Source: Alloalcanivorax dieselolei B5 (GTDB lineage: Bacteria; Pseudomonadota; Gammaproteobacteria; Pseudomonadales; Alcanivoracaceae). Taken from it: a stretch of DNA of 64,000 nt. The position numbers and the translations under genes were made by a program. The stretch lies in contig NC_018691.1 in NCBI RefSeq assembly GCF_000300005.1, positions 868,001 through 932,000 on the forward strand. The letters are read 5' to 3'. Of this stretch, positions 45,568 through 54,019 are shown piece by piece (the first letter of the stretch is position 1; each line of letters starts with the position of its first letter). Below the pieces are notes generated by a model, which ran no database searches, had not been told where the DNA came from, and saw nothing but the letters and a program-made list of their open reading frames with translations.

Positions 45568-47346
45568 ATGTCATCTCCAACGTTTTACCGCGAGCCGGTA
45601 TGGCCGTGGCGTGTCTGGGGTCTGGCTCTGGTACTGATGGCGCTGGCTGCCTGCGGCGGTTCGTCGTCCGGTGATTCTTCTTCTTCGCCATTGTCACCTG
45701 AGGAAGGAAGTCCGCAGCCGGAACAGCCTTCTCCGTCTGAGCCCCCGGAGGAAGAGGAGCTGCCGGAAGGAGGGCCTTTATTGGGCGCGGTACAAAAAGG
45801 GCCGTTCCAGGCGGGGGCTAAAGTAACGCTGGTTCCTTTGCGGCATGGGGTTCCCGTGGAGGGCGCTCGCGAGCTTGAGACCACGGTGGACGAGCGCGGC
45901 CGATACACCTTCTCCGGTACAGGGCTTGAAGGGCCGGCGCTGCTGCGGGCCAGCGGATATTGGTTCGATGAACGTAGCGGTCAGTACAGCGGTGAGCCGG
46001 TCACTCTGCGGGCAGTGGTGAACGTCGCCGACGGTGAAGCCAACGTTAATGTGTTGACTGATTTGATCAGCGAACGATTGCAAAAGGCGCTGGCCGATAA
46101 TGACGACGATTATCCCACCGCGCTATCCAGCGTGATGGCCGATTATCGCGAGCTCACGGGCTTGAACCAGCCTCCGGGATTGCTCGATATGCTGAAAGGG
46201 TTTATCCAGGGAGAAACGCTGGATGTTGGTTATTACCAGGAATCCCGACTGCTGCCATTGATCGCCGCCGCCGCGGCGGAAAGTGCCATGCCCGGTCTGG
46301 CCGAAGCGCGCTCGGGTTTCGCCATTGATGGCGCGGACAATGAAAGCGCCCGGGCGTTCTGGGAAGCCATGTGGGAGGGGTACGCCTCCTTGGTGGCGGA
46401 GCATCATGATGAGACCACACTGCTTGAACATCTGCAGGCGCAACTGAACGGGCAGTACCCTCTGGCCGCCGGAGAAACCTTTGCGCCGGCTGTCCTGGGC
46501 GGGATGCGCAGTGTGCTGGTGGGCAATGCGCCAAGTTGCTCCCAGGGGCCGAATGGCAGCAATGATGATTTCAACAGGCAAATCTGCCCGGGAGCCGGAG
46601 CGCAGGATGTGTTGGTGGGAGAGGAGTACGGGGCAGCAGGGTTTTATCTGGATGCGCCGGCCGCCGCCAGCTACGTGGTGCGTTTGAGAGTGCCGCACAC
46701 TCCTGACAACCGCAAGATAGTTCTGGAATATACCCCTTCGGGCCGTGTCGGTTATGGTGATATCGCCGAGCAGTGCAGCGGTTACGACGCATGCGATGTG
46801 GGAACCCGGGCATTGCGAGAAGGAGAACGGGTTTTCTTTCGTATCAGAACCACGGGAAAGGCGCGCACGGTACAAGTGTTGGCGGAGCGTTTGGGTGATG
46901 GCCACCCTGTTCAGCCCATGGTGATTCATCCCAACCGTGCGCCCTACCGTGGGTGGGCAGGCAGTAAGGATGGTTCCGCCTTTTCGCAGAGTGCCTACAG
47001 CGGCACCGCTAACGTCAATAGTTATGCGCATTACCTGTTCTATGTGGGCTCGGGCAGGCGAACCTTGTTGGTGGACGACTTCGTATGCGGCGGTGTGCCT
47101 TCGCCTCTGGGGCATCGTATGCATTTGTTTTTGGCAAAAATGACGTCCAAAGGTTACGTCGCGGTAATGAACGACTCGACCTATTCCTGTGACGGTCTTC
47201 GTCACGAGATCGGCGGCGGTGAGACGGGCGTGTACTACCTTAGAGTCCATCCTGATTATTATGGGACGGCATCGGGGCATAGCGCCACATTGCGCTATGA
47301 CTTCCGTATCCAGCTTCAGCCCTGGTCAGCCACAGGACCGGAATGA
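45568..47346 (+). CDS. Lipoprotein of unknown function with N-terminal carboxypeptidase-regulatory-like domain
   Basis: 592 residues. Signal peptide with lipobox MALAACGG, then a Ser/Pro/Glu linker (SPEEGSPQPEQPSPSEPPEE). Residues 65-150 start GAVQKGPFQAGAKVTLVPL and read like a small beta-sandwich found in surface lipoproteins. The rest is not recognised. The C-terminal 200 residues are beta-rich and include YDACDVGTRALREGERVFFRI. I took the ATG at 45568, 7 nt after GGAGG, over the ATG 6 nt earlier. A perfect hairpin follows the stop. Confidence 0.75.
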   Translation: MSSPTFYREPVWPWRVWGLALVLMALAACGGSSSGDSSSSPLSPEEGSPQPEQPSPSEPPEEEELPEGGPLLGAVQKGPFQAGAKVTLVPLRHGVPVEGARELETTVDERGRYTFSGTGLEGPALLRASGYWFDERSGQYSGEPVTLRAVVNVADGEANVNVLTDLISERLQKALADNDDDYPTALSSVMADYRELTGLNQPPGLLDMLKGFIQGETLDVGYYQESRLLPLIAAAAAESAMPGLAEARSGFAIDGADNESARAFWEAMWEGYASLVAEHHDETTLLEHLQAQLNGQYPLAAGETFAPAVLGGMRSVLVGNAPSCSQGPNGSNDDFNRQICPGAGAQDVLVGEEYGAAGFYLDAPAAASYVVRLRVPHTPDNRKIVLEYTPSGRVGYGDIAEQCSGYDACDVGTRALREGERVFFRIRTTGKARTVQVLAERLGDGHPVQPMVIHPNRAPYRGWAGSKDGSAFSQSAYSGTANVNSYAHYLFYVGSGRRTLLVDDFVCGGVPSPLGHRMHLFLAKMTSKGYVAVMNDSTYSCDGLRHEIGGGETGVYYLRVHPDYYGTASGHSATLRYDFRIQLQPWSATGPE

Positions 47347-47353
47347 CGGGTTG

Positions 47354-47384
47354 GCCCGGTGCGCGAAGTGGTTGCGCACCGGGC
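47354..47384. terminator. Bidirectional terminator hairpin
   Basis: Perfect 11-bp stem GCCCGGTGCGC (47354-47364) / GCGCACCGGGC (47374-47384), 9-nt loop, between convergent genes. Only a weak T-run (TTCT) follows. Confidence 0.5.
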
Positions 47385-47410
47385 TTCTGCCCGAGGGGCA
47401 TCCGTTGAAT

Positions 47411-48343
47411 TCAACCATGCTCCTGTAACCAAAGAGCCAGGGCGCCTTTATCGCGCACCCCCAACTTCTGGTAGATGCGGCTGATATGGCTGCGCACGGT
47501 GGTGGGGGAAATATTCAGGGTCCTGGCGACATGTTTGTGACTTTGGCCCTGGGCGTACGCCCAGGCCACTTCCTTTTCCCGTTTGCTGAGCGCGGTAACC
47601 ACGCCGGGCTGCGCACACACCAAAAGCCGGGCGCCGACTCGTTCCGAGGTCAGGGTTATTGTCTTGCCCCGGTAACGCTTGGATGCCCAAAGAGAAAGAA
47701 TGACGTCTTGCGGCAGTTGCCGGTGCGCCGAGGGCCCCCACTCGTGAGTAACCAGGGTGGTGAAGTCCGGTAGCACGGCATGTAGCAATCCTTTGGTGTC
47801 CACCAGCGCCGCCGGTGCCCGAAAAGTGGACAGATAGTGCTTGTCGTTATTGCAGGCGGCAAGGAACAGGTGCTGAGTGACCAGATTCTTGAATTCCACT
47901 TCCCTGGCGCTGAACCCCGTATATCGATGGTCCCGTGCCAATGTTACAAAGATATGCAGCCCGGTATGGGGATCGATCTCCATGGTCGAGATCATTTGCC
48001 GTGCCTGATAAAGACGCCAATGCTCGTTATAGGCACGGCTTTGATAAATGTTGGGGATCTGGTTAAGCGACCAGGTTTTGCCGGTATTGCCGATGACCAG
48101 GTGAGCGTATAGGTCCTCTTCCTTGACCGCTTCCCACGTGTCGAACAGCGTATCGGTCTGGTCAAGGATGGTCGCGGTATGCAGTTCCCGGCTCTGGCCA
48201 TCTCCAGTGCCCCAGATGGCGAAATCAAAAGCAACATGCCGGCGTATCTCATCCAGCGCCCAGCGCTGAAATTGCACGGGTTCAAGATGCATGCTGGCAT
48301 CGTGTACCGTCAGTAAAAAATCACTGATTTTATGGAGCGACAT
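47411..48343 (-). CDS. LuxR-type transcriptional regulator, no receiver domain
   Basis: 310 residues. The C-terminal LuxR helix-turn-helix is clear: LSKREKEVAWAYAQGQSHKHVARTL followed by SPTTVRSHISRIYQKLGVRDKG. The N-terminal 240 residues lack a receiver and do not show the acyl-homoserine-lactone pocket residues I would expect; a PAS/GAF-like ligand domain is possible. The start at 48343 (MSLHKISDF) has GGGGGA about 8 nt upstream; a longer frame extends 40 codons further without support. It lies between the lipoproteins and the second response regulator and could control either. Confidence 0.8.
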   Translation of the reverse strand: MSLHKISDFLLTVHDASMHLEPVQFQRWALDEIRRHVAFDFAIWGTGDGQSRELHTATILDQTDTLFDTWEAVKEEDLYAHLVIGNTGKTWSLNQIPNIYQSRAYNEHWRLYQARQMISTMEIDPHTGLHIFVTLARDHRYTGFSAREVEFKNLVTQHLFLAACNNDKHYLSTFRAPAALVDTKGLLHAVLPDFTTLVTHEWGPSAHRQLPQDVILSLWASKRYRGKTITLTSERVGARLLVCAQPGVVTALSKREKEVAWAYAQGQSHKHVARTLNISPTTVRSHISRIYQKLGVRDKGALALWLQEHG

Positions 48344-48374
48344 ACCATGGTTCCCCCGTCCCTTTGGGGATTGA

Positions 48375-48394
48375 GAAGCGGTGAGCACCGCTTC
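48375..48394. promoter_or_regulatory. Perfect 9-bp dyad upstream of the LuxR-type regulator
   Basis: GAAGCGGTG (48375-48383), AG, CACCGCTTC (48386-48394). It lies 32-51 bases upstream of the chosen start codon, a typical operator position, so autoregulation is possible. Confidence 0.45.
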
Positions 48395-48549
48395 CGTTGT
48401 CGTTGTTCCCCGATTAAGCGTTGAATTGCGCTGGCTCTGTTCCCTTGAGTCAGTGTAGTACATTTGCAGGATGTTGTGTCGGGTGTTGGCGGCGTTAGAT
48501 TTTCCCGCGAGGGATGAGCGTTGTCAGAAAGGGGGAGGCGGGAGCCGGC

Positions 48550-49194
48550 ATGTTGAGCGCATTGATCGTTGAGGATCATGAGGAAAGTCGTGATTGGCTG
48601 GCGGGGCTGTTGGAGGAGGCATTTCCCGATATCGTCGTTGAAAGCGTGGGGACCTTGGCCGGGGCGGAGGCGATATTATCGGTTCGGAGCTTTAGTCTGG
48701 CACTGGTTGATATCAGTTTGCCGGATGGGTGTGGCGTGGATTTGGTGAAATCCTTGAACCGAAGCGCCCAGGAGACCTATGTGGTGATGGCGACGATTCA
48801 TGATGATGATGGACATCTGTTCGCCGCGCTTCAGGCGGGCGCGCATGGATATCTGCTTAAGGACCAGCCCAGGGCCCGATTGCGCTCTCAATTGCAAGGG
48901 ATCGCCCGGGGCGAGCCACCGCTTTCACCAAGCGTCGCGCGGCGAATGTTGCGACACTTTCGGCGTATGGAGAGCTCGGCTGAGGAAGTGCCGGACCTGA
49001 GTGAACGTGAAACGGAGGTGCTGCGTTTATTGGCCAGGGGATTCACCCGTACCGATATCGCGGGGGCGTTGGGAATCGCGGCCAGTACGGTGGCGACCTA
49101 CACCAAGAGTATCTATCGGAAACTGGGCGTATCCGGCCGCGCCGAAGCGGCGTTGCAGGCGGCGCGGCTTGGTGTGGTGAACAGCGATCATTGA
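48550..49194 (+). CDS. LuxR/NarL-type response regulator (copy 2)
   Basis: 214 residues, closely similar to the regulator at 38830. Identical blocks include LVDISLPDG (one difference in context), LKDQPRARL, SQLQGIARGEPPLSPSVARR and YRKLGVSGRAEAALQA. The receiver Asp and Lys are intact. The start at 48550 (MLSALIVED) has GGGAG upstream; another ATG lies 12 codons earlier. No kinase is adjacent, so it may be served by one of the tandem kinases at 33994-38659. It is divergent from the LuxR-type regulator. Confidence 0.9.
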   Translation: MLSALIVEDHEESRDWLAGLLEEAFPDIVVESVGTLAGAEAILSVRSFSLALVDISLPDGCGVDLVKSLNRSAQETYVVMATIHDDDGHLFAALQAGAHGYLLKDQPRARLRSQLQGIARGEPPLSPSVARRMLRHFRRMESSAEEVPDLSERETEVLRLLARGFTRTDIAGALGIAASTVATYTKSIYRKLGVSGRAEAALQAARLGVVNSDH

Positions 49195-49207
49195 ACACGG
49201 TGCTGAA

Positions 49208-50098
49208 TCAAAGCGTTACGCGGAGTCCCAGGATCCAGTTCCGTACCGCTGCGATGGCGGGTTCTCGCAGCCTTTCTTTCGGATAGACCAGGTGGAACGG
49301 CTGCGCCAGAAGTTCCGGTCCGAACGGTTGTACCAGACGGCCACTGCGCAATTCATCCTGAATCAACTCCCGGCTCATCAATGCGACGCCCTGACCGTCC
49401 AGGGCGGCGCTGACGATGTGGGTGTCGTCCGAGAGCGCCAGACCGGCATCGATATCCAGCCCCGCTACCCCGGCCAGTTTTTGCCAGGCGGGCCAGCCCA
49501 GCGCCGCGCCGGAAGCGGTGGTGGGGTGGTAGTGCAGCAGAGTGTGATGATGCAGGTCGCTGTGCTGGCTGATGCCCAGCGCCGGACTGCAGATGGGAAT
49601 GAAGACGTTATCGAACAGCTTTTCCGCTTCCAGTCCGGGCCATGGGCCATGGCCATAGCGGATCGCCATGTCGGCGGCGATGCCATCCAGTGGTAGAACG
49701 TCATAAGTCACCTGAAGGCTCAGATTCAGGTCCGGCTGCTTTTCTCTCAGATAACAGACATTGGGCAGCAGCCAGCGCGCCGCCACCGACGGGATGGTGG
49801 ACAGGGTGACGCTTTGTCGCTGTGGTGTCTGTCGCAATCGTGACGCCACGTCATCAATCGCATCGAAGGCGTCGGTGCATACCGCCCGCAGCGCCTGCCC
49901 CTGGGCGGTGAGAGTCAGTTGCCGCGGGCGGCGTATGAACAAGGGCACGCCAAGATGCTCTTCCAGTTGTCGCAACTGGTGGCTGATCGCCGTGGGCGTT
50001 ACCGACAGCTCCTCGGCGGCTTTCTTGGCGCTGCGCAGACGTGCGGTCGCTTCGAAGGCGCGCAGGGCGGACAGCGGGGGCAGGTGTCGGGCACTCAT
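49208..50098 (-). CDS. LysR-family regulator (GcvA-like)
   Basis: 296 residues. The N-terminal winged helix (LSALRAFEATARLRSAKKAAEELSVTPTAISHQLRQLEEHLG) and LysR-substrate domain are clear, with GcvA-type wording such as SVAARWLLP and DMAIRYGHGPWPGLEAEKLF. It is divergent from the azoreductase gene at 50248 and probably controls it through the dyad between them. Confidence 0.9.
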   Translation of the reverse strand: MSARHLPPLSALRAFEATARLRSAKKAAEELSVTPTAISHQLRQLEEHLGVPLFIRRPRQLTLTAQGQALRAVCTDAFDAIDDVASRLRQTPQRQSVTLSTIPSVAARWLLPNVCYLREKQPDLNLSLQVTYDVLPLDGIAADMAIRYGHGPWPGLEAEKLFDNVFIPICSPALGISQHSDLHHHTLLHYHPTTASGAALGWPAWQKLAGVAGLDIDAGLALSDDTHIVSAALDGQGVALMSRELIQDELRSGRLVQPFGPELLAQPFHLVYPKERLREPAIAAVRNWILGLRVTL

Positions 50099-50133
50099 GG
50101 ATGCTGCCTTACTTGATGGTAAGATGGTTGAGT

Positions 50134-50159
50134 TTTATTTGTCAGAATCGACAAATAAA
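50134..50159. promoter_or_regulatory. LysR-type operator dyad
   Basis: Perfect 10-bp inverted repeat TTTATTTGTC (50134-50143), AGAATC, GACAAATAAA (50150-50159), with a further TTTGTC at 50166. It lies in the 149-bp gap between the divergent lysR and azoR genes, the usual position of an autoregulatory LysR site. Confidence 0.7.
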
Positions 50160-50247
50160 CGTCGTTTGTCGCGGTTATCAGGCTCTGGCTTTATGGGGTT
50201 CGTGTCAACAAAGACTGAATTAACCTCATTCATGAAGGAGCAGGACC

Positions 50248-50943
50248 ATGACCGCTTTATTGCATCTCGATGCCAGCCCCCGTCCCGGCCGTTCAGGGAC
50301 CGACGAGCACGGCTCCCATACCCGCCGTCTGACCGACCATTTCGTCTCCCAATGGCGCCGCCAGCGGTCTGGAGATGCGGTGATGCGCCGGGATATCGGC
50401 GCCCGGCCACCGGCGCTGACCACGGTGGAGTGGATCCAGGCCGCGTTTACCGCCCCGGACCGTCATCAGCCCTGGATGCGGGAGGTGCTGGCGGAAAGTG
50501 ACGCCCTGGTTCAGGAAGTGCTGGATGCGGACATTCTGGTGCTGGGGGTGCCCATGTATAACTTCAGCTATCCCGCCGCCTTCAAGGCCTGGATCGACAA
50601 CATCGTGCGGGTCGGGCGGACGGTGGATTTCGATCCGTCCAATCTGGAGGACCCGTTCACTCCGCTGCTTGCCGACCGGCCCCGCCGTGCGGTGATTCTG
50701 TCCTCACGGGGAGGCTTCGGCATGAATCCCGGCGGGCCGCTGGCGCATTTAAACCATCTGGAAGCGAGTATTCGCACCGCGCTGGGTTTCATCGGCATTG
50801 AACGTTTCCACGAAATCGCCATTGAACACCAGGAGGAGGGCGGCGAGCGCCTGGAAGCGTCCATCGCCGATGCGCTGTCCCGGGTGGATGCCCTGGTGGA
50901 TGAGCTCCAGTGGAGCCGGGAGACGGTGCCGGCTTGCGCCTGA
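50248..50943 (+). CDS. azoR: FMN-dependent NADH-azoreductase
   Basis: 231-residue flavodoxin-fold quinone/azo reductase. The FMN loop is LDASPRPGRSGTDEHGSHTRRL, with PMYNFSYPAAFKAWIDNIVR and SSRGGFG further on, characteristic of AzoR. It reduces quinones and azo compounds with NAD(P)H. About 30 residues longer than E. coli AzoR, partly because of the insertion after SPRPGRSG. The start follows AAGGAGCAGGACC. Controlled by the divergent LysR regulator, by inference. Confidence 0.92.
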   Translation: MTALLHLDASPRPGRSGTDEHGSHTRRLTDHFVSQWRRQRSGDAVMRRDIGARPPALTTVEWIQAAFTAPDRHQPWMREVLAESDALVQEVLDADILVLGVPMYNFSYPAAFKAWIDNIVRVGRTVDFDPSNLEDPFTPLLADRPRRAVILSSRGGFGMNPGGPLAHLNHLEASIRTALGFIGIERFHEIAIEHQEEGGERLEASIADALSRVDALVDELQWSRETVPACA

Positions 50944-51051
50944 TCAATAGGAGGGCAGGCCCGGTAATAAGCAAAGGGCCGCGAGGTTCTGGCATCCGGC
51001 TCTTGTGTTGCGGGAGGCGCGCGGCAACACTGGAGCCCGTCTCCGCCGTCA

Positions 51052-51474
51052 ATGCCAATGCCAATGATCACCGTCGCTGCTTATACCGATCCGCTGCAAG
51101 CCCATCTGGCCCGCGGTCGCCTGCAAGCGGAAGGGATTCAGGCGGAAGTGGTGCACGAGCACCACGTCTGGGCCAACTGGGCTTTGTCCAATGCCCTGGG
51201 CGGAGTCAAATTGCAGGTGGCCGAGGCGGATGCGGAGCGGGCCCGGACGGTGCTTGGTGAACTGGCCGAAGGGGCCTTTGAACTGGACGAGCCCGAGGCC
51301 GACCGCCCCCGCTGTCCACGCTGCGGCGGCCTCACCGGCAGTGAACTGAAGATGCGCTGGCGGGTGGCGATGGTGGGGTTTTTCCTGTTCAGCCTGCCGT
51401 TGCCGTTTCGCCGTCGTGAATACCAGTGTATTGACTGCGGTCAACGCTGGCGGGGACGGGATGACGAAGACTAG
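51052..51474 (+). CDS. DUF2007-type putative signal-transducing protein with zinc ribbon
   Basis: 140 residues. Residues 5-70 form the DUF2007 domain (VAAYTDPLQAHLARGRLQAEGIQAEVV, GVKLQVAEADAERARTVL). A zinc ribbon follows: CPRCGG (near residue 86) and CIDCGQRW near the C-terminus, around a hydrophobic segment (VAMVGFFLFSLPLPF). Function not established. Three in-frame ATG codons (51052, 51058, 51064) precede MITVAAY and none has a good ribosome-binding site; the first is given. Confidence 0.8.
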   Translation: MPMPMITVAAYTDPLQAHLARGRLQAEGIQAEVVHEHHVWANWALSNALGGVKLQVAEADAERARTVLGELAEGAFELDEPEADRPRCPRCGGLTGSELKMRWRVAMVGFFLFSLPLPFRRREYQCIDCGQRWRGRDDED

Positions 51475-51493
51475 CAGAGGAAGAGGAACGGCA

Positions 51494-51901
51494 ATGTACA
51501 CGGGACAATGTTTATGCGGCGGAGTGCGGTTTCGCATCAAGGGGGAACTGGCGTCGGTGCAGGTCTGCCATTGCGCCCAATGCCGGCATGCTCAGGGCAC
51601 GCCCTTCGCCACCAACATTCCGGTCTCGACCAGCGCCTTCCTGCTGGACGCCGGAGAGGCGCTATTGAAGGGCTTTGAGTCTACCCCGGGCAAGGAGCGG
51701 GTGTTCTGCGGCCACTGTGGTTCGCCGCTGTTCAGCCGCCGGGCCGATCTGCCGGATGTGGTGCGGATCCGCGCCGGTCTGATCAACGAGCCGCTGGATG
51801 TGCGCCCGGCCTGGCATTTCTTCACCGCCTCCAAGGCCAATTGGTGGCGGATCGACGATGATCTGCCCAACTACCCCGAGGGCTATCCCGGGCATCGTTG
51901 A
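51494..51901 (+). CDS. GFA (glutathione-dependent formaldehyde-activating enzyme) family protein
   Basis: 135 residues. The zinc-binding cysteines are in GQCLCGGVRF, VCHCAQCRHAQG and FCGHCGSPLFSRR, the usual GFA layout. Members bind glutathione or reactive aldehydes, but most, including this one, have no defined substrate. The start at 51494 follows AGAGGAACGG. It is 19 nt after the DUF2007 gene and likely co-transcribed. Confidence 0.88.
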   Translation: MYTGQCLCGGVRFRIKGELASVQVCHCAQCRHAQGTPFATNIPVSTSAFLLDAGEALLKGFESTPGKERVFCGHCGSPLFSRRADLPDVVRIRAGLINEPLDVRPAWHFFTASKANWWRIDDDLPNYPEGYPGHR

Positions 51902-52027
51902 GCGCGCCGGATTTGGCTCCAGCCCCCTGGGCGTTTATCATTTGCCGCGCCGTAGAGACCTTAAACGGGCTCTTGCGCCTTCGCGGCGGTCCGTCCCTGT
52001 CCGCCCGGATCATTCAGAGGTACCACC

Positions 52028-52690
52028 ATGTTTACAGGTATTATCGAGGCCCAGGGCCATATCGCCGCCCTGATTCCCAGCAACGGTGACGTGACCCTGC
52101 GCATCCGGAGCGCCGACCTGGATTTCGCCGATGTGCGGCTGGGCGACTCCATTGCCGTCAATGGCGTGTGTCTGACCGTGACCGAACTGGTCGGCGGCGA
52201 CACCTTTTCCGCCGATGTCTCCGGCGAAACCCTGGCGCTGACCTCACTGCAACAGCTCAAGGCGGGCAGCCGGGTCAATCTGGAGAAGGCGATGACGCCC
52301 TCCACGCGTATGGGCGGTCATTTGGTCAGTGGCCATGTGGACGGTCTTGGCAAGGTAGTATCCCTGACCCCCGATGCCCGATCCGTGCGCATCGACATCG
52401 AAGCGCCGGCGGAGCTGGCTCGTTATATCGCCAAGAAGGGCTCGATTACAGTGGATGGCATCAGCCTCACCGTGAACGAGGTGGATGGCCGGGTGTTCTC
52501 CCTCAACATCATTCCCCACACCCAGGACGTGACCACCATTCAGGACTGGAAAGCGGGCACGCCAGTGAACCTGGAAGTTGATATCATTGCTCGTTACCTG
52601 GAGCGGTTGCTGCTCGGCGAACGGGCGGCCGAGCCCGGTTCCGGCGGCATCACCATGGCGATGTTGGCGGAACACGGGTTTGTGAAGTAA
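52028..52690 (+). CDS. ribE: Riboflavin synthase, alpha subunit
   Basis: 220 residues made of two homologous lumazine-binding barrels. The first begins [12 protein letters not shown] and contains [11 protein letters not shown]; the second contains [15 protein letters not shown] and [13 protein letters not shown]. It dismutates two lumazine molecules to riboflavin. In related genomes it follows ribD directly, but here the two are almost 49 kb apart. The 126 bases upstream show no riboswitch. Confidence 0.96.
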   Translation: MFTGIIEAQGHIAALIPSNGDVTLRIRSADLDFADVRLGDSIAVNGVCLTVTELVGGDTFSADVSGETLALTSLQQLKAGSRVNLEKAMTPSTRMGGHLVSGHVDGLGKVVSLTPDARSVRIDIEAPAELARYIAKKGSITVDGISLTVNEVDGRVFSLNIIPHTQDVTTIQDWKAGTPVNLEVDIIARYLERLLLGERAAEPGSGGITMAMLAEHGFVK

Positions 52691-52769
52691 CACTGGTTCT
52701 CCCCGTATGCACGCACCCTCCTGGATTCGCGTGTAAGCGTGTTGCGTGTCAGCTTGAAGGCGAATTTTT

Positions 52770-53882
52770 ATGCAGCTCAACAGCGTTGAAGAACTGATCG
52801 AGGATATCCGCCAGGGCCGGATGGTGATCCTGATGGACGATGAAGACCGGGAAAACGAAGGCGACCTGGTGATGGCGGCCGAGCACGTGACCGCCGAGGC
52901 GATCAACTTCATGGCCAAATACGGGCGCGGGCTGATTTGCATGCCCATGTCCAAGGAACGCTGCGAGCAACTTGATCTGCCGCTCATGGTGCGCGCCAAC
53001 GGCAGTGGTTTCGGTACTAAGTTCACCGTCTCCATCGAAGCCCGTGAGGGCGTCACCACCGGCATTTCCGCCGCGGACCGGGCGCGCACCGTGCAGGCCG
53101 CCGCCGCCCGCGATGCCAAGGCGTCCGATATCGTCCAGCCCGGACATATCTTTCCGTTAATGGCGGAGCCCGGCGGTGTATTGCGCCGCGCCGGCCACAC
53201 CGAGGCCTCCTGTGATCTGGCGATGATGGCGGGGTGCCAGCCGGCGGGGGTCATCTGCGAAGTGATGAACGAAGACGGCTCCATGGCCCGGCGGCCGGAT
53301 CTGGAGGCGTTCGCTCAGGAGCACGGCCTCAAGATCGGCACCATCGCCGACCTGATCCAGTACCGTGCCCTCAATGAACAGACCGTGGAACAGGTCAGCG
53401 AGCACCCGCTGGCGACCTGGTACGGCGACTTCCGCCTGGTGGCATTCCGCGACACGGTGGACGGGCACGTACACGTGGCGCTGGTAAAAGGCGAGATCAC
53501 CGAGGACCGGGAAGTAACGGTCAGGGTGCATCAGGTGGACCCGCTGCGGGACCTGATGAGCGCCAAGATCGACGGCCGTACCGGCTGGAACATGCACCGG
53601 GTGCTGGATGCCGTGTCCCGGGCGGAGTGCGCGGTGGTGATCATTCTCGGTCAGGACGACGAGTCGGCGGCACCGACCCTGAATCGGATCGAGGCGTTTT
53701 TTGATGGCACCGCCACGCAGCCGAAGGGGCAGTCCCGGGCCTACCGCAACATCGGCACCGGCTCGCAGATTCTGACCGCGCTGGGCGTGCGTAAAATGCG
53801 CCTGCTCAGCTCGCCAATGAAGTTCAACGCGTTGTCCGGCTTCGGCCTGGAGATCGTGGAATACGTGGAAGCGGAACAGTAG
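52770..53882 (+). CDS. ribBA: 3,4-dihydroxy-2-butanone 4-phosphate synthase with degenerate GTP cyclohydrolase II domain
   Basis: 370 residues. Residues 1-205 form the RibB domain, with [11 protein letters not shown] (metal-binding acidic loop) and [13 protein letters not shown]. The C-terminal domain (from about 210) has the cyclohydrolase II fold ([23 protein letters not shown]) but lacks the three zinc cysteines: where active enzymes have a GEClTGD...LRCDCG stretch, it reads [20 protein letters not shown]. It therefore supplies only the four-carbon unit, and a separate RibA would be needed. Such fusions are known in Pseudomonas. 79 nt after ribE. Confidence 0.93.
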   Translation: MQLNSVEELIEDIRQGRMVILMDDEDRENEGDLVMAAEHVTAEAINFMAKYGRGLICMPMSKERCEQLDLPLMVRANGSGFGTKFTVSIEAREGVTTGISAADRARTVQAAAARDAKASDIVQPGHIFPLMAEPGGVLRRAGHTEASCDLAMMAGCQPAGVICEVMNEDGSMARRPDLEAFAQEHGLKIGTIADLIQYRALNEQTVEQVSEHPLATWYGDFRLVAFRDTVDGHVHVALVKGEITEDREVTVRVHQVDPLRDLMSAKIDGRTGWNMHRVLDAVSRAECAVVIILGQDDESAAPTLNRIEAFFDGTATQPKGQSRAYRNIGTGSQILTALGVRKMRLLSSPMKFNALSGFGLEIVEYVEAEQ

Positions 53883-53959
53883 ACGCTGGACGCGAGAAGC
53901 CGGACGCGAGACGCTGAACCTCAAAAGCGTGAGGCGTCGGGCGTCTGGCGTCCGGCCAT
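53883..53959. repeat. Imperfect GACGC-rich repeats between ribBA and ribH
   Basis: Three GGACGCGAGA or GACGCTG-like units followed by inverted relatives (GCGTCGGGCGTCTGGCGTCC). Probably a decayed intergenic repeat able to form a hairpin. Confidence 0.4.
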
Positions 53960-54019
53960 CAGTAGACACCACCGTAAGCACCGGCGTTACCCGGTGCGGT
54001 GGGTTAGCAGGATGGAATC

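Noticed and set aside
48350-48370. Possible third copy of the GC-rich promoter element near the LuxR-type regulator
   Set aside because: CCCCCGTCCCTTTGGGGATTG shares only short G/C runs with the two real copies, lacks the second half and has no TATGCT at 17 nt.
52691-52769. Possible FMN riboswitch before ribBA
   Set aside because: The gap is only 79 nt and lacks the conserved AGGGCAGGGTG-type blocks; the repeated CGTG strings are not a known riboswitch.
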